Notes: generated by a model not told the origin, from the sequence alone. A stretch of 48,298 nt of DNA from an uncultured bacterium (GCA_937920495.1 CALEUQ010000035.1:1-48298), one strand, 5' to 3'; numbered from the stretch's first letter, positions 25,523 through 35,494 are shown. Program-made: numbers and translations.

Positions 25523-27163
25523 ATGATTAGTTTTAAACGTTTATTTATCAAATATTTTTCTGTTAAACACCTTTTTATTCCTTTTATACTTCTTACAGTT
25601 ATTTCAGGAATAGCAAGTTTTTCTGCTGCATATAAATATAATAAGACTATGTATAATATAATTGATTCCGTAGGTACGGCTAAGGATATACAGATTGAAT
25701 TACAAAAACAGTTCAACAGCTTGAAAAGCATAATTGTTGAAGGGCATTCGTTTGATGTCTATAAGCAAAAAGTCCATGAATATTCATATAATGCCCAGCA
25801 TATTCAAAACAGTCTGTTTAATCTCAGGCTGATGTGCAAAGAAATGAAGAATGTTCATCAAAAGATACTCAATTTTACAAGATTATACATAGAATTGAAT
25901 GATGAGTTATTATCATTTATAGTGAATTATAATGATATAAGTACGAATGAATATGAAGGTATAATTAAGAATTCAGTAAGTAATGAAGAAAAATTATTGG
26001 AAATGATGGAGGTTATTGTAGCGGATATAGAAAAAACATCAAATGAACGAATTAACCAACTAAACAAATATTATCTTATCAGTGGAAGCATTTATTTAGG
26101 TCTTTTGATTACGTTTACACTGATATTCAGCTGGTATTCAACACAAATCATTGACAGGTTTAAGCGAAAACTAGAATTCAAAGTTGAAAAAAGAACTCAA
26201 CAGCTACAAAGAGCAAACGATAAAATATCTTTATCTGAACAAAAGTACCGATTTTTGATTGAATCTACAGATGATATAATTTTCACTATTGATTCACATG
26301 GTACTATTTTATCGATAAATAATGCCATTAAAAAAGAACTTAAAATTAAACCGGGCGATGCAATAGGGCGCAATATTTTTGATTATATATATTTTGAAGA
26401 TGATAACAACGATAATAGATTATTTAAAAAACAAATACTGTTAAAAAATATCGAACAGACATTAAATGAAAAGAAAAAAGTAAAATTTTATGCTGAAATA
26501 AAAACGCCACGGATGATTGAACCAATAGACATGGTAATATCACTTGAGAGTGTTACGCATAACGGCGGCAGGGAGATAATTGGAAAAGCCACAAAAATGA
26601 TAGAAAATGAGCTTGTTTCATCTTTTGTGTATGAACATGCAAAATACGAAATAACTAATTCATTGCTAATGGCTGATGAAATAACACACAGGATCTTGCT
26701 TAATGTAAAAAAGTTTCTTCCACAGAATGTTGTTTCGCAAATTCGATTGGCACTTAGTGAAATACTTATTAATGCAATTGAACATGGTAACCTTGAAATA
26801 ACATATCAGGATAAATTGTTACGAATGCACAATGATGATTACTTTGAGTATCTATCACAAAAAATTAATGAAAAATCAAATAAAGATAAAAAGGTTAAAG
26901 TTGAGTTCCTGGTTAGCAGTGAAAAATTAGTAGTAAAAATTACTGATCAGGGAAATGGATTTGATCATAAAAGTTATCTTGAAAAAACTCATGCTCAGGA
27001 TAATGAAATGTTTTTGCAACATGGTAGAGGAATATCACTGGCTAAACAGATATTTGATGAAATCAAATATAACGAAAAGGGAAATCAGGTGCTGTGTGTA
27101 AAACATTTTACCAGAGTGCCTGATGAAGAAACAGCATATGATGATACGATGGTAGTTAATTAG
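25523..27163 (+). CDS. Membrane PAS sensor with RsbW-type (HATPase_c_2) kinase domain
   Basis: A 546-residue signalling protein. Two membrane helices (about 17-36 and 184-206) flank a helical periplasmic domain of about 150 residues rich in coiled-coil residues. After a short linker coiled coil comes a PAS domain (about 240-350; YRFLIESTDDIIFTIDSHGTILSINNAI). There is no HisKA phospho-acceptor block. The C terminus is an anti-sigma-kinase-like ATPase: N box LALSEILINAIEHGN near 410, ITDQGNGFD, and HGRGISLAKQIFDEI. This arrangement acts on an anti-sigma-antagonist or as a kinase without dimerisation domain. AGAAGG precedes the ATG. It is followed by an exported protein gene. No partner anti-sigma antagonist is in the window. 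Confidence 0.8.
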   Translation: MISFKRLFIKYFSVKHLFIPFILLTVISGIASFSAAYKYNKTMYNIIDSVGTAKDIQIELQKQFNSLKSIIVEGHSFDVYKQKVHEYSYNAQHIQNSLFNLRLMCKEMKNVHQKILNFTRLYIELNDELLSFIVNYNDISTNEYEGIIKNSVSNEEKLLEMMEVIVADIEKTSNERINQLNKYYLISGSIYLGLLITFTLIFSWYSTQIIDRFKRKLEFKVEKRTQQLQRANDKISLSEQKYRFLIESTDDIIFTIDSHGTILSINNAIKKELKIKPGDAIGRNIFDYIYFEDDNNDNRLFKKQILLKNIEQTLNEKKKVKFYAEIKTPRMIEPIDMVISLESVTHNGGREIIGKATKMIENELVSSFVYEHAKYEITNSLLMADEITHRILLNVKKFLPQNVVSQIRLALSEILINAIEHGNLEITYQDKLLRMHNDDYFEYLSQKINEKSNKDKKVKVEFLVSSEKLVVKITDQGNGFDHKSYLEKTHAQDNEMFLQHGRGISLAKQIFDEIKYNEKGNQVLCVKHFTRVPDEETAYDDTMVVN

Positions 27164-27181
27164 GCAATACATCTAAAAACC

Positions 27182-27895
27182 GTGATGATAATGCATAGAA
27201 TAAAAAAATTCTTGCAATTGCCTTATATTTCTGAACATATTGTGACAATGAAATGCAGGATTCTAAACATAATTTTTACGGCAATATTTTTTTTAACGTG
27301 CAAAGCTTATTCAGAGGAACTATCGCCCATTATTAAAATATATCAATTTGCCCCACAGGATAGGCTTTTAATCAATTGGAACTGGATAACAGCATTAGAT
27401 TATAAAAAAATTTCTAATTGGGGTAAAGTATATTATTGTTACGTTAACTACGATGATAAGCCTGTCATAGATAACTGTGCGTGGTTTGTTTCAAAATATG
27501 GATCACGCCTTATCTTTGAAAATTTAGGCGCAACTACATACTACCTGCATATAAATTTTGTAACGTTTGACTATCCTGAACAAACGAACATTGATGCTTT
27601 GTGTGTCATTTACTGTAATAATAAACCAGTAAAACAACTTGCATTCAGAGATATGACCATAAAAAACAGTACTATTGTGCTGGAAATTACTCGTGAATTT
27701 ATTGTGAACAAAACATTGACAGTAGAATTTAAAGAGTACTCTTCAGCAGGTGGTTTTTTTGGTGTATGGGATGTTATACTGAGCACACTGGATACATTGC
27801 CTGATACTATCGAAATGAAAATCAAAGAACCACAACAAGAAACTATGAAACAACTACCTGTAAAACTGGTAAAACCAAAATCTGTAAAAAAATAA
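27182..27895 (+). CDS. Exported protein of unknown function
   Basis: A 237-residue protein. A signal peptide lies at about 23-43 (MKCRILNIIFTAIFFLTCKAYSEE), so the functional start may be the ATG at 27248 instead of 27182; neither has a good Shine-Dalgarno. The mature part is beta-rich with many aromatic residues and ends in a Lys/Pro tail (KQLPVKLVKPKSVKK). I recognise no family. It follows the PAS/RsbW-type sensor by 18 bases and may be its co-transcribed periplasmic partner; that is inference. An exact AACTATCGC is at 27318. Confidence 0.6.
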   Translation: MMIMHRIKKFLQLPYISEHIVTMKCRILNIIFTAIFFLTCKAYSEELSPIIKIYQFAPQDRLLINWNWITALDYKKISNWGKVYYCYVNYDDKPVIDNCAWFVSKYGSRLIFENLGATTYYLHINFVTFDYPEQTNIDALCVIYCNNKPVKQLAFRDMTIKNSTIVLEITREFIVNKTLTVEFKEYSSAGGFFGVWDVILSTLDTLPDTIEMKIKEPQQETMKQLPVKLVKPKSVKK

Positions 27896-27958
27896 CTTTT
27901 TTTATTGACCATTTCATATATACTAACTTTTTTGACAAAAAGGATCGTGCTTTAATAA

Positions 27959-28050
27959 CACGATTTATTCTTAAATGAAATTTGTGAACATAACGAACTG
28001 AGGGTGTATACCGTTTTATTAGCAAAATATTTTTAAGGAATTATTAGTGC
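27959..28050 (+). repeat. Intergenic repeat family, copy A (hairpin core missing)
   Basis: The sequence matches the reverse complement of 31357-31477 along both flanks: CACGATTTATTCTT, AAATTTGTGAACATAA, then CCGTTTTATTAGCAAAA and TTTTTAAGGAATTATTAGTG. The GC-rich hairpin present in the other copies is replaced by GAGGGTGTATA. Confidence 0.75.
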
Positions 28051-28180
28051 GTTTATAAGGTTTAAACGTGTATTTTGCAATACATTTGTATTGTATGCTA
28101 CTAAATATGTAATCAAAAATCACAGTAAATTTTTAAATTTTTTTAAAATTTTGTTAGATAGTTTTCAAAGTATTCATATA

Positions 28181-28208
28181 TTGATAGTAGTGTTTTGCAT
28201 AATAATAT
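28181..28208 (+). promoter_or_regulatory. Likely promoter of the zinc-ribbon protein and uvrA
   Basis: TTGATA (28181-28186), a 16-base spacer and TAATAT (28203-28208), 21 bases before the ATG at 28230. Moderate match in AT-rich DNA. Confidence 0.4.
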
Positions 28209-28229
28209 CTGTATAAGAGGGTGTAGATT

Positions 28230-28514
28230 ATGCCAAATGATTTTGAAAAAGAATTTGATGACGAAGTTTATGAAGATGATTTTTACGAAGAGACATTAGA
28301 TGATGAGGAAATGCTTGAAGAAGAAATCCTTGAAGATGATTTAATTGAAGAAGATGAAGTTGAAGAAGATGAGAAACACATAGCTGTAATTCTAGCCTGT
28401 GATGATTGCGATTACAGATGGGAAGATGTGATAGTAAAACGTAAGGATGAGGATATTGAAGATCTTGAAATTATCTGTCCAATGTGCGGTTCAACCAACA
28501 TCACACAGATATGA
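28230..28514 (+). CDS. Small acidic protein with C-terminal zinc ribbon
   Basis: Ninety-four residues. The first 50 are almost entirely Glu, Asp and a few hydrophobics ([20 protein letters not shown] and on), a very acidic disordered segment. The C terminus has a four-cysteine ribbon, [13 protein letters not shown] followed by [13 protein letters not shown] (CxxC and CxxC about 30 apart). The stop overlaps the uvrA start in the ATGA form, so it is translationally coupled to uvrA. An acidic DNA-mimic or transcription-linked ribbon is conceivable, but no function is known to me. Confidence 0.75.
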   Translation: MPNDFEKEFDDEVYEDDFYEETLDDEEMLEEEILEDDLIEEDEVEEDEKHIAVILACDDCDYRWEDVIVKRKDEDIEDLEIICPMCGSTNITQI

Positions 28515-31348
28515 GTCAGCAATATATTCGCATCAAAGGTGCCCGCGAGCACAATTTAAAAAATATATCAATTGACATTCCAAGAGAAAAGCTGGTTGTT
28601 ATCACGGGACTTTCCGGTTCGGGGAAGTCATCTCTGGCTTTTGATACCATATATGCTGAAGGGCAACGGCGTTACGTGGAGTCATTGTCGGCGTATGCCA
28701 GGCAGTTTTTGGGTCAGATGGAAAAACCTGATGTAGACCTTATTGAAGGACTTTCCCCTGCAATATCCATTGAACAGAAAACTACTCACCGCAATCCCCG
28801 TTCCACCGTTGGCACCGTAACCGAAATCCACGATTACCTGCGTTTGCTCTTTGCTCGTGTTGGTGTACCGTATTGTTATAAATGTGGGAAACCTATAACT
28901 TCCCAAACTATTGACCAGATTGTGGAGAATATACTTACATATTCTCCCGGAACCAAAATACAGGTGCTTGCACCGGTAGTGCGTGGCCGCAAAGGTATGT
29001 ATCAGGACATGTTTGAAAAATTCAAACAGCAAGGGTATTCGCGTGTTAGAGTTGATGGGGGTGTTTACTCACTGGATGATACCATAAAAATTGATAAAAA
29101 TAAAAAGCATTCAATTGAGGTCATCATTGACAGGATAGTACTTAAAGAGAATATACGGTCTCGATTATCGGACTCAGTTGAGACAGCAATTGAATTGGCT
29201 GACGGCCAGGTGATTTTAATCATAGATGAAAACGAGCATATGATCTCCACCAAAATGACATGTCCTGATTGTGACGTTTCATTGCCGGAGCTATCGCCAC
29301 GCATGTTTTCCTTTAACAGCCCCTATGGTGCATGTCCTGCGTGTGATGGTCTGGGTTTCATCATGCAATTTGATCCCGAGCTTATTATTGCTAACCCTGA
29401 TAAATCGTTACTGGATGGAGCATTGGCAGTATGGGGCAAAACAACAAGTTACTGGTATCAGGAGCAGGTGCTGACACTGGCACGCCATCTTAAATTTGAT
29501 CCTGACACACCGTGGAAGAAACTGCCAAAGCACATTCAGAATATTGTGTTGTATGGTTCTAATGGCAAGAAGTTTGATTATTCTATTGAACGGTTTGAAG
29601 CACAGTATCGTTTTACAAAGGAGTTTGAAGGTGTAATACCAAATCTAATGCGCCGCTACAAAGAAACACAATCAGATGAGATGCGCGAATGGATGGAAGG
29701 GTTTATGCGCAACCGCGTGTGTGATGCTTGCGGGGGTAAAAGACTCAGGCCTGAGAGTTTAGCAGTAAAAGTTGCAGGTAAAAATATTGCTGATGTCAGT
29801 GCACTCTCTATTAAGGAAGCAGTGAAATTTTTCAATGAGCTATCGCTTTCAGAAACACAGATGACAATAGCACGACAGATACTTAAAGAAATAAAAGCGC
29901 GGCTACAATTTCTTTCCAATGTAGGCATTGATTACCTTACACTTGACCGCGCGGCAGGAACGCTGTCTGGTGGTGAGGCACAGCGCATACGACTTGCCAC
30001 ACAGATTGGCTCTGGTTTAACGGGTGTACTGTATATTCTGGATGAGCCAAGTATTGGCCTGCATCAGCGCGATAATAAAAAGCTTCTGGATACCTTAAAA
30101 GAGTTGAGGGATATTGGCAACACTGTAATAGTGGTTGAGCATGATGAGGAGACAATACGTGAATCAGATTATGTTGTTGATTTAGGGCCTGGTGCCGGGC
30201 TTGATGGTGGCTATGTGGTAGCCAGAGGTACTCCCCGTGAAATAGAACTAAACGAACAATCAATTACAGGTTTATATTTAAGCGGTAAACGGTATATCAA
30301 AGCACCGTCTAAACGCCGCGTAGCTACAAAATATCTAACCATCAGAGGTGCGGCAGAAAACAATCTTAAATCAATAGATGTGTCATTTCCTTTAGGGGTG
30401 TTCACCTGTGTCACCGGTGTTTCAGGTTCAGGTAAATCCACTTTGATCATTGATATTTTATATAAGGCATTAGCTTCATTGAAGATGCACAGCAAGGATT
30501 ACCCCGGAAAATTTAAAAAGATAGAAGGGATAGAATATATAGATAAGGTTATTGACGTGGATCAATCACCCATTGGCAGGACTCCACGGTCAAATCCTGC
30601 AACATATACTGGTGCTTTCACACCAATACGCGAGCTTTTTGCAAATTTACCTGAATCTAAAATACGAGGATATAAACCGGGACGATTTTCGTTCAATGTG
30701 TCGGGTGGTAGGTGTGAAGCGTGCTGGGGTGATGGCATAAAAAAGATAGAAATGCATTTTTTGCCTGATGTATATATTACCTGTGAGGTATGTAAGGGCA
30801 AGCGATACAATCATGAAACACTGGAAGTACGCTATAAAGGAAAAAATATATACGAAGTTCTGGAAATGACGGTTGATGAAGCCTATGAGTTTTTTGCAAA
30901 TATTCCATCAATAAAGTCTAAATTGGAAACGTTAAAACGTGTTGGTCTTGGCTATATTAAGTTGGGACAGCCCGCAACCACGCTTTCTGGTGGCGAGGCG
31001 CAACGGGTAAAATTATCAACAGAACTATCAAAACGAGCCACAGGCAACACGCTGTATATCCTTGACGAGCCAACGACCGGTTTACACTTTGCTGATGTGG
31101 AAAAGCTTATTGATGTGTTGCAAAGTTTAGTAGATAAAGGTAATACCGTTATTGTTATTGAACACAACTTAGATGTCATCAAATGTGCAGATTGGATAAT
31201 TGATCTGGGACCGGAAGGCGGCGATGCCGGTGGGCAGGTTGTTGCGCAGGGCACACCGGAAGATATAGCAAAGATTAAAGAATCATATACAGGACAATTT
31301 TTAAAGACAATATTGTCACGTAATTATGAAGGAACCCATAAAAACTAA
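28511..31348 (+). CDS. uvrA: Excinuclease ABC subunit A
   Basis: Damage-recognition ATPase of nucleotide excision repair. The 945-residue protein has two ABC modules: Walker [10 protein letters not shown] near 33 and GVSGSGKST near 637, with signature sequences [11 protein letters not shown] and [11 protein letters not shown] and Walker B-type ILDEPSIGL and ILDEPTTGL. The zinc fingers are present (CYKCGKP; CPDCDVS with [24 protein letters not shown] with CEVCKGKR). ATG 28511 is chosen because [19 protein letters not shown] is the family N terminus and it overlaps the previous stop; the open frame begins nine codons earlier. The gene pair is bracketed by inverted copies of an intergenic repeat. 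Confidence 0.96.
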   Translation: MSQQYIRIKGAREHNLKNISIDIPREKLVVITGLSGSGKSSLAFDTIYAEGQRRYVESLSAYARQFLGQMEKPDVDLIEGLSPAISIEQKTTHRNPRSTVGTVTEIHDYLRLLFARVGVPYCYKCGKPITSQTIDQIVENILTYSPGTKIQVLAPVVRGRKGMYQDMFEKFKQQGYSRVRVDGGVYSLDDTIKIDKNKKHSIEVIIDRIVLKENIRSRLSDSVETAIELADGQVILIIDENEHMISTKMTCPDCDVSLPELSPRMFSFNSPYGACPACDGLGFIMQFDPELIIANPDKSLLDGALAVWGKTTSYWYQEQVLTLARHLKFDPDTPWKKLPKHIQNIVLYGSNGKKFDYSIERFEAQYRFTKEFEGVIPNLMRRYKETQSDEMREWMEGFMRNRVCDACGGKRLRPESLAVKVAGKNIADVSALSIKEAVKFFNELSLSETQMTIARQILKEIKARLQFLSNVGIDYLTLDRAAGTLSGGEAQRIRLATQIGSGLTGVLYILDEPSIGLHQRDNKKLLDTLKELRDIGNTVIVVEHDEETIRESDYVVDLGPGAGLDGGYVVARGTPREIELNEQSITGLYLSGKRYIKAPSKRRVATKYLTIRGAAENNLKSIDVSFPLGVFTCVTGVSGSGKSTLIIDILYKALASLKMHSKDYPGKFKKIEGIEYIDKVIDVDQSPIGRTPRSNPATYTGAFTPIRELFANLPESKIRGYKPGRFSFNVSGGRCEACWGDGIKKIEMHFLPDVYITCEVCKGKRYNHETLEVRYKGKNIYEVLEMTVDEAYEFFANIPSIKSKLETLKRVGLGYIKLGQPATTLSGGEAQRVKLSTELSKRATGNTLYILDEPTTGLHFADVEKLIDVLQSLVDKGNTVIVIEHNLDVIKCADWIIDLGPEGGDAGGQVVAQGTPEDIAKIKESYTGQFLKTILSRNYEGTHKN

Positions 31349-31740
31349 TTTTTGACCACTAATAATTCCTTAAAAATATTTTGTTAATAAAACGGTGTAC
31401 ACCCCTGCCGCCGAAGGTGGCGGGGGTGTACAATATGTTTATTATGTTCATAAATTTTATTTGAAGAATAAATCGTGATTTTTGACAATCTACTAACAAG
31501 AGATTGATACACGCTTTTTGGTTATATAAAAAATATCAGTCAGGAATTTTTAGATACAAAAGATGTAAATTAATTGCAATTATTTCTATTATGTACGTAA
31601 TATGCTACTAATTCCGATATAGTAAATAGATTAGTTTTCTAAAACATTGTTTAATAACGATTAGTGTTTGAATGAATTAGATTAATTAAATTAAAAGAAA
31701 AGATTAAAAAAATTTTGTTACTAACTGTAGGGGCTATATT
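31349..31740. other. Spacer after uvrA with repeat copy B
   Basis: Repeat copy B fills 31357-31477. The remaining 260 bases are AT-rich with no recognisable gene; the promoter of the 31741 gene must lie here but no clear -35/-10 pair was seen. Confidence 0.5.
31357..31477 (-). repeat. Intergenic repeat family, copy B, with 16-pair hairpin
   Basis: Inverted relative to copy A and also related to 43288-43398. Its core, 31397-31412 paired with 31416-31431, is a 16-pair stem (GTACACCCCTGCCGCC against GGTGGCGGGGGTGTAC, two G-T pairs) with a GAA loop. It could also end uvrA transcripts, though no strong T tract follows. Confidence 0.8.
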
Positions 31741-33756
31741 GTGCAAAGAAAAATAATACTTGTTGTAATTATAATATTTACATTCATACCGATATGCGGT
31801 TTTTCCTTAGATAAACAGGTTGCTATTTTCCAGAAAGCAAAAACTGAAGTGGTCAAAGGAATGTATCACTTTAATGAGATGCATTACCTTGCTGCTATCG
31901 AATTTTTCCGTAAGGCTCTTGAAGTGTATCCTGATTATTACACTGCAAATGAGTATCTGGCACGTTCATATAAATTAGCAGGATATACCAACCTGGCTTT
32001 GCAACAGTGGCAGATTTTGCTGGAAATGGCTAAAGAAAATCCACTTATTCAAAATAAAATTGATATGATTAATTTCCGTGGCTCACTATACCGCTCACTT
32101 GAAAAACCGTTTGAGCTCATTGAAACTGCTGCATATTTTCCTGTTGATTTAGGAAGATTCCGGTTTTCATTGCCAATTGATATAGCCATAGACAACGACA
32201 AGAATATGTATATCACATCTTTTTCAAATGGTAAGCTTGTAAAGCTTGATCCAAATGGGCAGGGTATTTTTACACGCACGTACAGCCTTGAAGGTAAGTT
32301 GTATGGCATAGATTATGGATATGGGCTTTTAGCGGTAAGTGATTTTGCAAACAATAAGGTTTATGTTATTAATACTGATGGTAAAATAATTAAAACAATT
32401 GGTAGCACGGGGAATTCTGAGGGCCAGTTTAATGGACCTGAAGGTGTTTGTTTTGGTGGCGATAGTTCCCTGTATATAGTGGATTCCGGTAATCACCGTG
32501 TGCAGAAGTTTGGTCTGGATGGACATTTCATACTGACATTTGGACAATATGGTGAATATGAAGGCCAGATGAATAAGCCCACCGATGTAGCTGTGCGGCA
32601 TCAAAACGTATATGTTACTGATACAAATAACAAAAGAATAGCTGTGTTTGATGATTCAGGCAATTTTGTTGAGAACCTTACTCCGACAGAGTTTGCCGTA
32701 CCACGAGGCATCTATATACAGGGAAACCTGATGGCGGTGAGTGATGAAAAGAAAGGACTTTTTATGTACAACTTTGAAACAGGTCAGAATCAATGGTTTG
32801 TAAGCTGGGAAGGAAAAAAGAAATTTTATCATTTAACTTCAGCAGTTATGGATGATAATGGTTTTGTGTATGCCTGCAGCAATAAAAATGAAGCTGTATA
32901 CGTTTTCTCGCCATTAGAACAACAAATTAGTAATATTGAAGTAGAAGTAACCAATGTTGATGCAAAAAAATTCCCTACTGTGGCAGTGTATTGTAATATC
33001 CGTGACCGCTATGGGAGGCCAATCTATGGATTAACACAGGAAAACTTTACAATCGTTGAGGATGGGGCTACTATCACCAATCTAAGTGCTGATTATTTAA
33101 AAAATATGGTGCCGGCTGCTTCAATGGTTATGTGTGTAGACCGTTCGGGTTCATTAAAGAACTATCATAATGATGTGCCCTGGCTTGCAGAATTCATATT
33201 ACAGAAAATGCGCAAAAATGATAAATTGAAAATAATAAACTTTGCTGATGATACCTGGGTAGCAAATCCTTATGACTGGAGCAGACGCAGGGCATTAAAA
33301 GCGCTGAAGACATTTGATTATGGAAAAGGGCGTGATATAGGAAAAGCGCTCTATACAGCAATAAGTGATGTACTGCCTGAGATGTCACGTAGAGGGGTAA
33401 TACTGATTACTGATGGAGAAGCTACAGAAAATGATTTCAAGGCATATTCTGCAAACATTATTATTGATTATGCAAAATCACATTTTATTCCAGTCTATAT
33501 TCTTACATTAAAAACTAAATCGCCATTATTAATGCGAATAGCACAGGAAACAGGCGGGGCAATCTATAAGGGTAGTGAACTGGATGGATTACGTACAGTA
33601 TATGACGCAATAAAAAAAGCAAATGATTATAGGTATGTGCTCATTTATTCAACTTTTAAAATGAAATCGTTGAAAGGGTGGTGGTCGGATCTTACTGTTA
33701 ATGTGTCATATAAAGGCCAGAAGGGCACCGAATGGGCTGGCTATTTTGTACCATAA
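31741..33756 (+). CDS. Exported TPR-NHL-VWA domain protein
   Basis: A 671-residue exported protein. A signal peptide (about 1-22, IILVVIIIFTFIPICGFS) is followed by a TPR-like helical repeat region (about 35-85, FNEMHYLAAIEFFRKALEVYPDYYTA). An NHL/beta-propeller region (about 120-395) holds repeats such as FNGPEGVCFGGDSSLYIVDS and NKPTDVAVRHQNVYVTDT. A von Willebrand A domain (about 455-640) has the MIDAS MCVDRSGSLKNY and ITDGEATEND. The layout suggests a surface or periplasmic protein making metal-dependent contacts. The start is GTG with AGGGG 8 bases upstream. The 3' end overlaps the convergent metallo-beta-lactamase gene by 16 bases. Confidence 0.85.
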   Translation: MQRKIILVVIIIFTFIPICGFSLDKQVAIFQKAKTEVVKGMYHFNEMHYLAAIEFFRKALEVYPDYYTANEYLARSYKLAGYTNLALQQWQILLEMAKENPLIQNKIDMINFRGSLYRSLEKPFELIETAAYFPVDLGRFRFSLPIDIAIDNDKNMYITSFSNGKLVKLDPNGQGIFTRTYSLEGKLYGIDYGYGLLAVSDFANNKVYVINTDGKIIKTIGSTGNSEGQFNGPEGVCFGGDSSLYIVDSGNHRVQKFGLDGHFILTFGQYGEYEGQMNKPTDVAVRHQNVYVTDTNNKRIAVFDDSGNFVENLTPTEFAVPRGIYIQGNLMAVSDEKKGLFMYNFETGQNQWFVSWEGKKKFYHLTSAVMDDNGFVYACSNKNEAVYVFSPLEQQISNIEVEVTNVDAKKFPTVAVYCNIRDRYGRPIYGLTQENFTIVEDGATITNLSADYLKNMVPAASMVMCVDRSGSLKNYHNDVPWLAEFILQKMRKNDKLKIINFADDTWVANPYDWSRRRALKALKTFDYGKGRDIGKALYTAISDVLPEMSRRGVILITDGEATENDFKAYSANIIIDYAKSHFIPVYILTLKTKSPLLMRIAQETGGAIYKGSELDGLRTVYDAIKKANDYRYVLIYSTFKMKSLKGWWSDLTVNVSYKGQKGTEWAGYFVP

Positions 33757-34847
33757 TTTTTTTTCAGTACTTCAATTCCTCCAATATCCATTATCAAAAA
33801 TTGTTTTGGGTCAAGCCCTTTTTCAGCTATTTTTCTTTTAAGTTCAAGAGCCGGAAAACCTGGAGGTTCTTCGCCAAGTGCAAAGGTTCCCCACTGTGTG
33901 GGGATGAAATACCGTGCACCTAAATCCTCAAATGCCATAAGCGCTTCGTTGATATCCATATGCGCATAGTGCATAAACCAGCGTGGATGGTATGCAGTTG
34001 TTGGCAGTAATGCATAATCTATTTTAGGGAAACGTTTGCCAAATTCACGGTAGCCAATAAAATAACCACTATCACCTGCAATATAAATAGTCAGTCCAGG
34101 AGTTATTAGCATATAACTGGCCCATAATGTAGTATTAGTATATTGAGAAATTCGTTTTGACCAGTGTTGTTTTGGGAGAGAGACAATTTTGAATTTTTTA
34201 TCTACAGAATATTCCTGCCACCAGTCAAGCTCTACCAGATTAGTACGCCCCAGGGAGATAAAATACTTTTTTAGTCCCAGTGGAAAATAGAACGATGCAT
34301 CTTGAGGTAATTGCTGTATACTATTTTCATCTAAGTGGTCGTAATGGTTGTGGGTTATTATAACATTAATAGTGCTGGTTAATTGTTTAAGTTCATCTGG
34401 CAGAATTCCTGGTGGGGTTACGCGCTTTGGGAGCAATGCTCTGTCAGAAAAAATTGGGTCAATTATAAAGTAGGTTCCATCGATTCTGATCAGGAAAGTA
34501 TTGTGGCCAACCCACATAATGAAATCGGAATTACCAAGAGCGCGTATTCGTTCAACCGGGTTGGGAATAACTTTTGGTAAATACCTTTTTTCTTCTTCTG
34601 TATAGGAATTGTCATCTCTTGTGAATTTCCATTCTAAAAAGCTAGCAAAGCTCCTATTTTTCATAGGCATCCATGGGTTAAAAAATTTACCATCTTTAAA
34701 ATGTGGAGCGTACAGTAACGATCTATCAGTATGCAAAACCTGACTATGCCAGTTTTCCTCAGAGAACTGCTTATTAGATGATGAACAGGAAAATAGAATC
34801 GATAATGATAAAAGAAACATTATTTCTTTCTTGAGTGTGATTTTCAT
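33741..34847 (-). CDS. MBL-fold lipoprotein, NAPE-PLD/UlaG-like hydrolase
   Basis: A predicted lipoprotein (SLSILFSCSSSN lipobox near residue 20) with a metallo-beta-lactamase fold. Metal ligands are visible in VIITHNHYDHLDE (HxHxDH) near 155, IYIAGDSGYFIGYREF later, and a terminal region with HMDINEAL and PTQWGTFALGEE. The N-terminal extension (HFKDGKFFNPWMP) and the overall shape match the NAPE-hydrolysing phospholipase D-like group that acts on phospholipid head groups or lactones. A TTG six bases upstream (34853) is possible; ATG 34847 is used. It sits 14 bases after the small 34862-35152 gene. The substrate is not determined. Confidence 0.8.
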   Translation of the reverse strand: MKITLKKEIMFLLSLSILFSCSSSNKQFSEENWHSQVLHTDRSLLYAPHFKDGKFFNPWMPMKNRSFASFLEWKFTRDDNSYTEEEKRYLPKVIPNPVERIRALGNSDFIMWVGHNTFLIRIDGTYFIIDPIFSDRALLPKRVTPPGILPDELKQLTSTINVIITHNHYDHLDENSIQQLPQDASFYFPLGLKKYFISLGRTNLVELDWWQEYSVDKKFKIVSLPKQHWSKRISQYTNTTLWASYMLITPGLTIYIAGDSGYFIGYREFGKRFPKIDYALLPTTAYHPRWFMHYAHMDINEALMAFEDLGARYFIPTQWGTFALGEEPPGFPALELKRKIAEKGLDPKQFLIMDIGGIEVLKKNYGTK

Positions 34848-34861
34848 ACGCAAATATACTA

Positions 34862-35152
34862 TTAATTATAAAACGGCAATAGCCTGTTGTTCCTTATTAT
34901 ATTCTTCTCAGAAAAAATCTCAAGCGCATTTGAAACTTTATGAAAAAGTGAATATTTAAATTCAATCTTTTCTTGGTGCAGGTGTCGTAAAATAATCTGC
35001 CGGTCAATAAATTGCAAATCATAATGAATAGTAAACTTAGGATGATGATATTCTATAGCATCAACACCTAAAAAGCTTTTTATGTTAATTATTTGCTTTT
35101 CGTTCAATGGTTTTGTACAATGTATTGTATATGTTCTTTTTGTAGCTTTCAT
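34862..35152 (-). CDS. Small protein of unknown function
   Basis: Ninety-six residues with AAGGAG 7 bases before the ATG. The first 70 residues alternate in a way that suggests a small ferredoxin-like alpha/beta fold (TYTIHCTKPLNEKQIINIKSFLG, then FTIHYDLQFIDRQIILRHLHQ), as in heavy-metal-associated or ACT-like domains, but no metal-binding CxxC is present. It is the first gene of a probable two-gene operon with the MBL lipoprotein. Confidence 0.5.
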   Translation of the reverse strand: MKATKRTYTIHCTKPLNEKQIINIKSFLGVDAIEYHHPKFTIHYDLQFIDRQIILRHLHQEKIEFKYSLFHKVSNALEIFSEKNIIRNNRLLPFYN

Positions 35153-35293
35153 CGTTAACTCCTTGAATGTAAAAAATTAATACTTGAACTATCCTTTCTA
35201 TAATATACAATAGAAATGTAAAAATGTTACACATATTTTATTAAATGCTTAAATATTTTGTATAATACATAAGATGCTGAAATCATCCTGGAT

Positions 35294-35375
35294 CCCGATT
35301 TACATCGGGACAGGCCCCGATTTACATCGGGACAGGCCCCGATTTATATCGGGACAGGCCCCGACTTGCGTCGGG
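35294..35375. repeat. Four tandem 22-base repeats, each a hairpin
   Basis: Hairpins at 35294-35309, 35316-35331, 35338-35353 and 35360-35375, each CCCGAT-loop-ATCGGG, separated by ACAGGC-type linkers. The fourth reads CCCGAC-TTGC-GTCGGG: both sides of the stem changed together, keeping the pair. Confidence 0.85.
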
Positions 35376-35397
35376 AAAGGCTTAATTCAGGATCTAA

Positions 35398-35422
35398 AAT
35401 TCTGAGTCAAGCTCAGAATGAC
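35398..35422 (+). repeat. ATTCTGA hairpin unit, inverted copy of 43059-43083
   Basis: AATTCTGAGTCAAGCTCAG and following AATGAC match the reverse complement of the hairpin after the VOC gene at about 22 of 25 positions. The unit is a dyad around a short loop. Confidence 0.55.
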
Positions 35423-35494
35423 CATGTGAAAAGTAGGTCAATAAAAAGAAGGATATCACGGTAATACAAATTTGTATTTTCAAGGAAAAAAATT

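Larger units (their letters stand above)
27896..28229. other. Spacer holding repeat copy A and the promoter of the zinc-ribbon/uvrA pair
   Basis: The spacer has a short hairpin (ATCGTG/CACGAT, 27944-27964), intergenic repeat copy A (27959-28050) and an AT-rich stretch leading to a promoter at 28181-28208. No gene was seen. Confidence 0.5.
35153..35494. other. Spacer with composite hairpin repeats
   Basis: It holds the CCCGAT tandem hairpins (35294-35375), flanked by TCATCCTGGATCCC on the left and by AATTCTGAGTCAAGCTCAG with AATGAC (35398-35422) on the right. The remainder is AT-rich with no gene. Confidence 0.5.

Noticed and set aside
31397-31431. uvrA terminator as the sole role of the 16-pair hairpin
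   Set aside because: No T tract follows and the same hairpin recurs in other spacers as part of a longer repeat, so repeat membership is the better call.
35294-35375. CRISPR array
   Set aside because: Units are 22 bases with almost no spacers between them; each unit is itself a hairpin and no cas genes are near.
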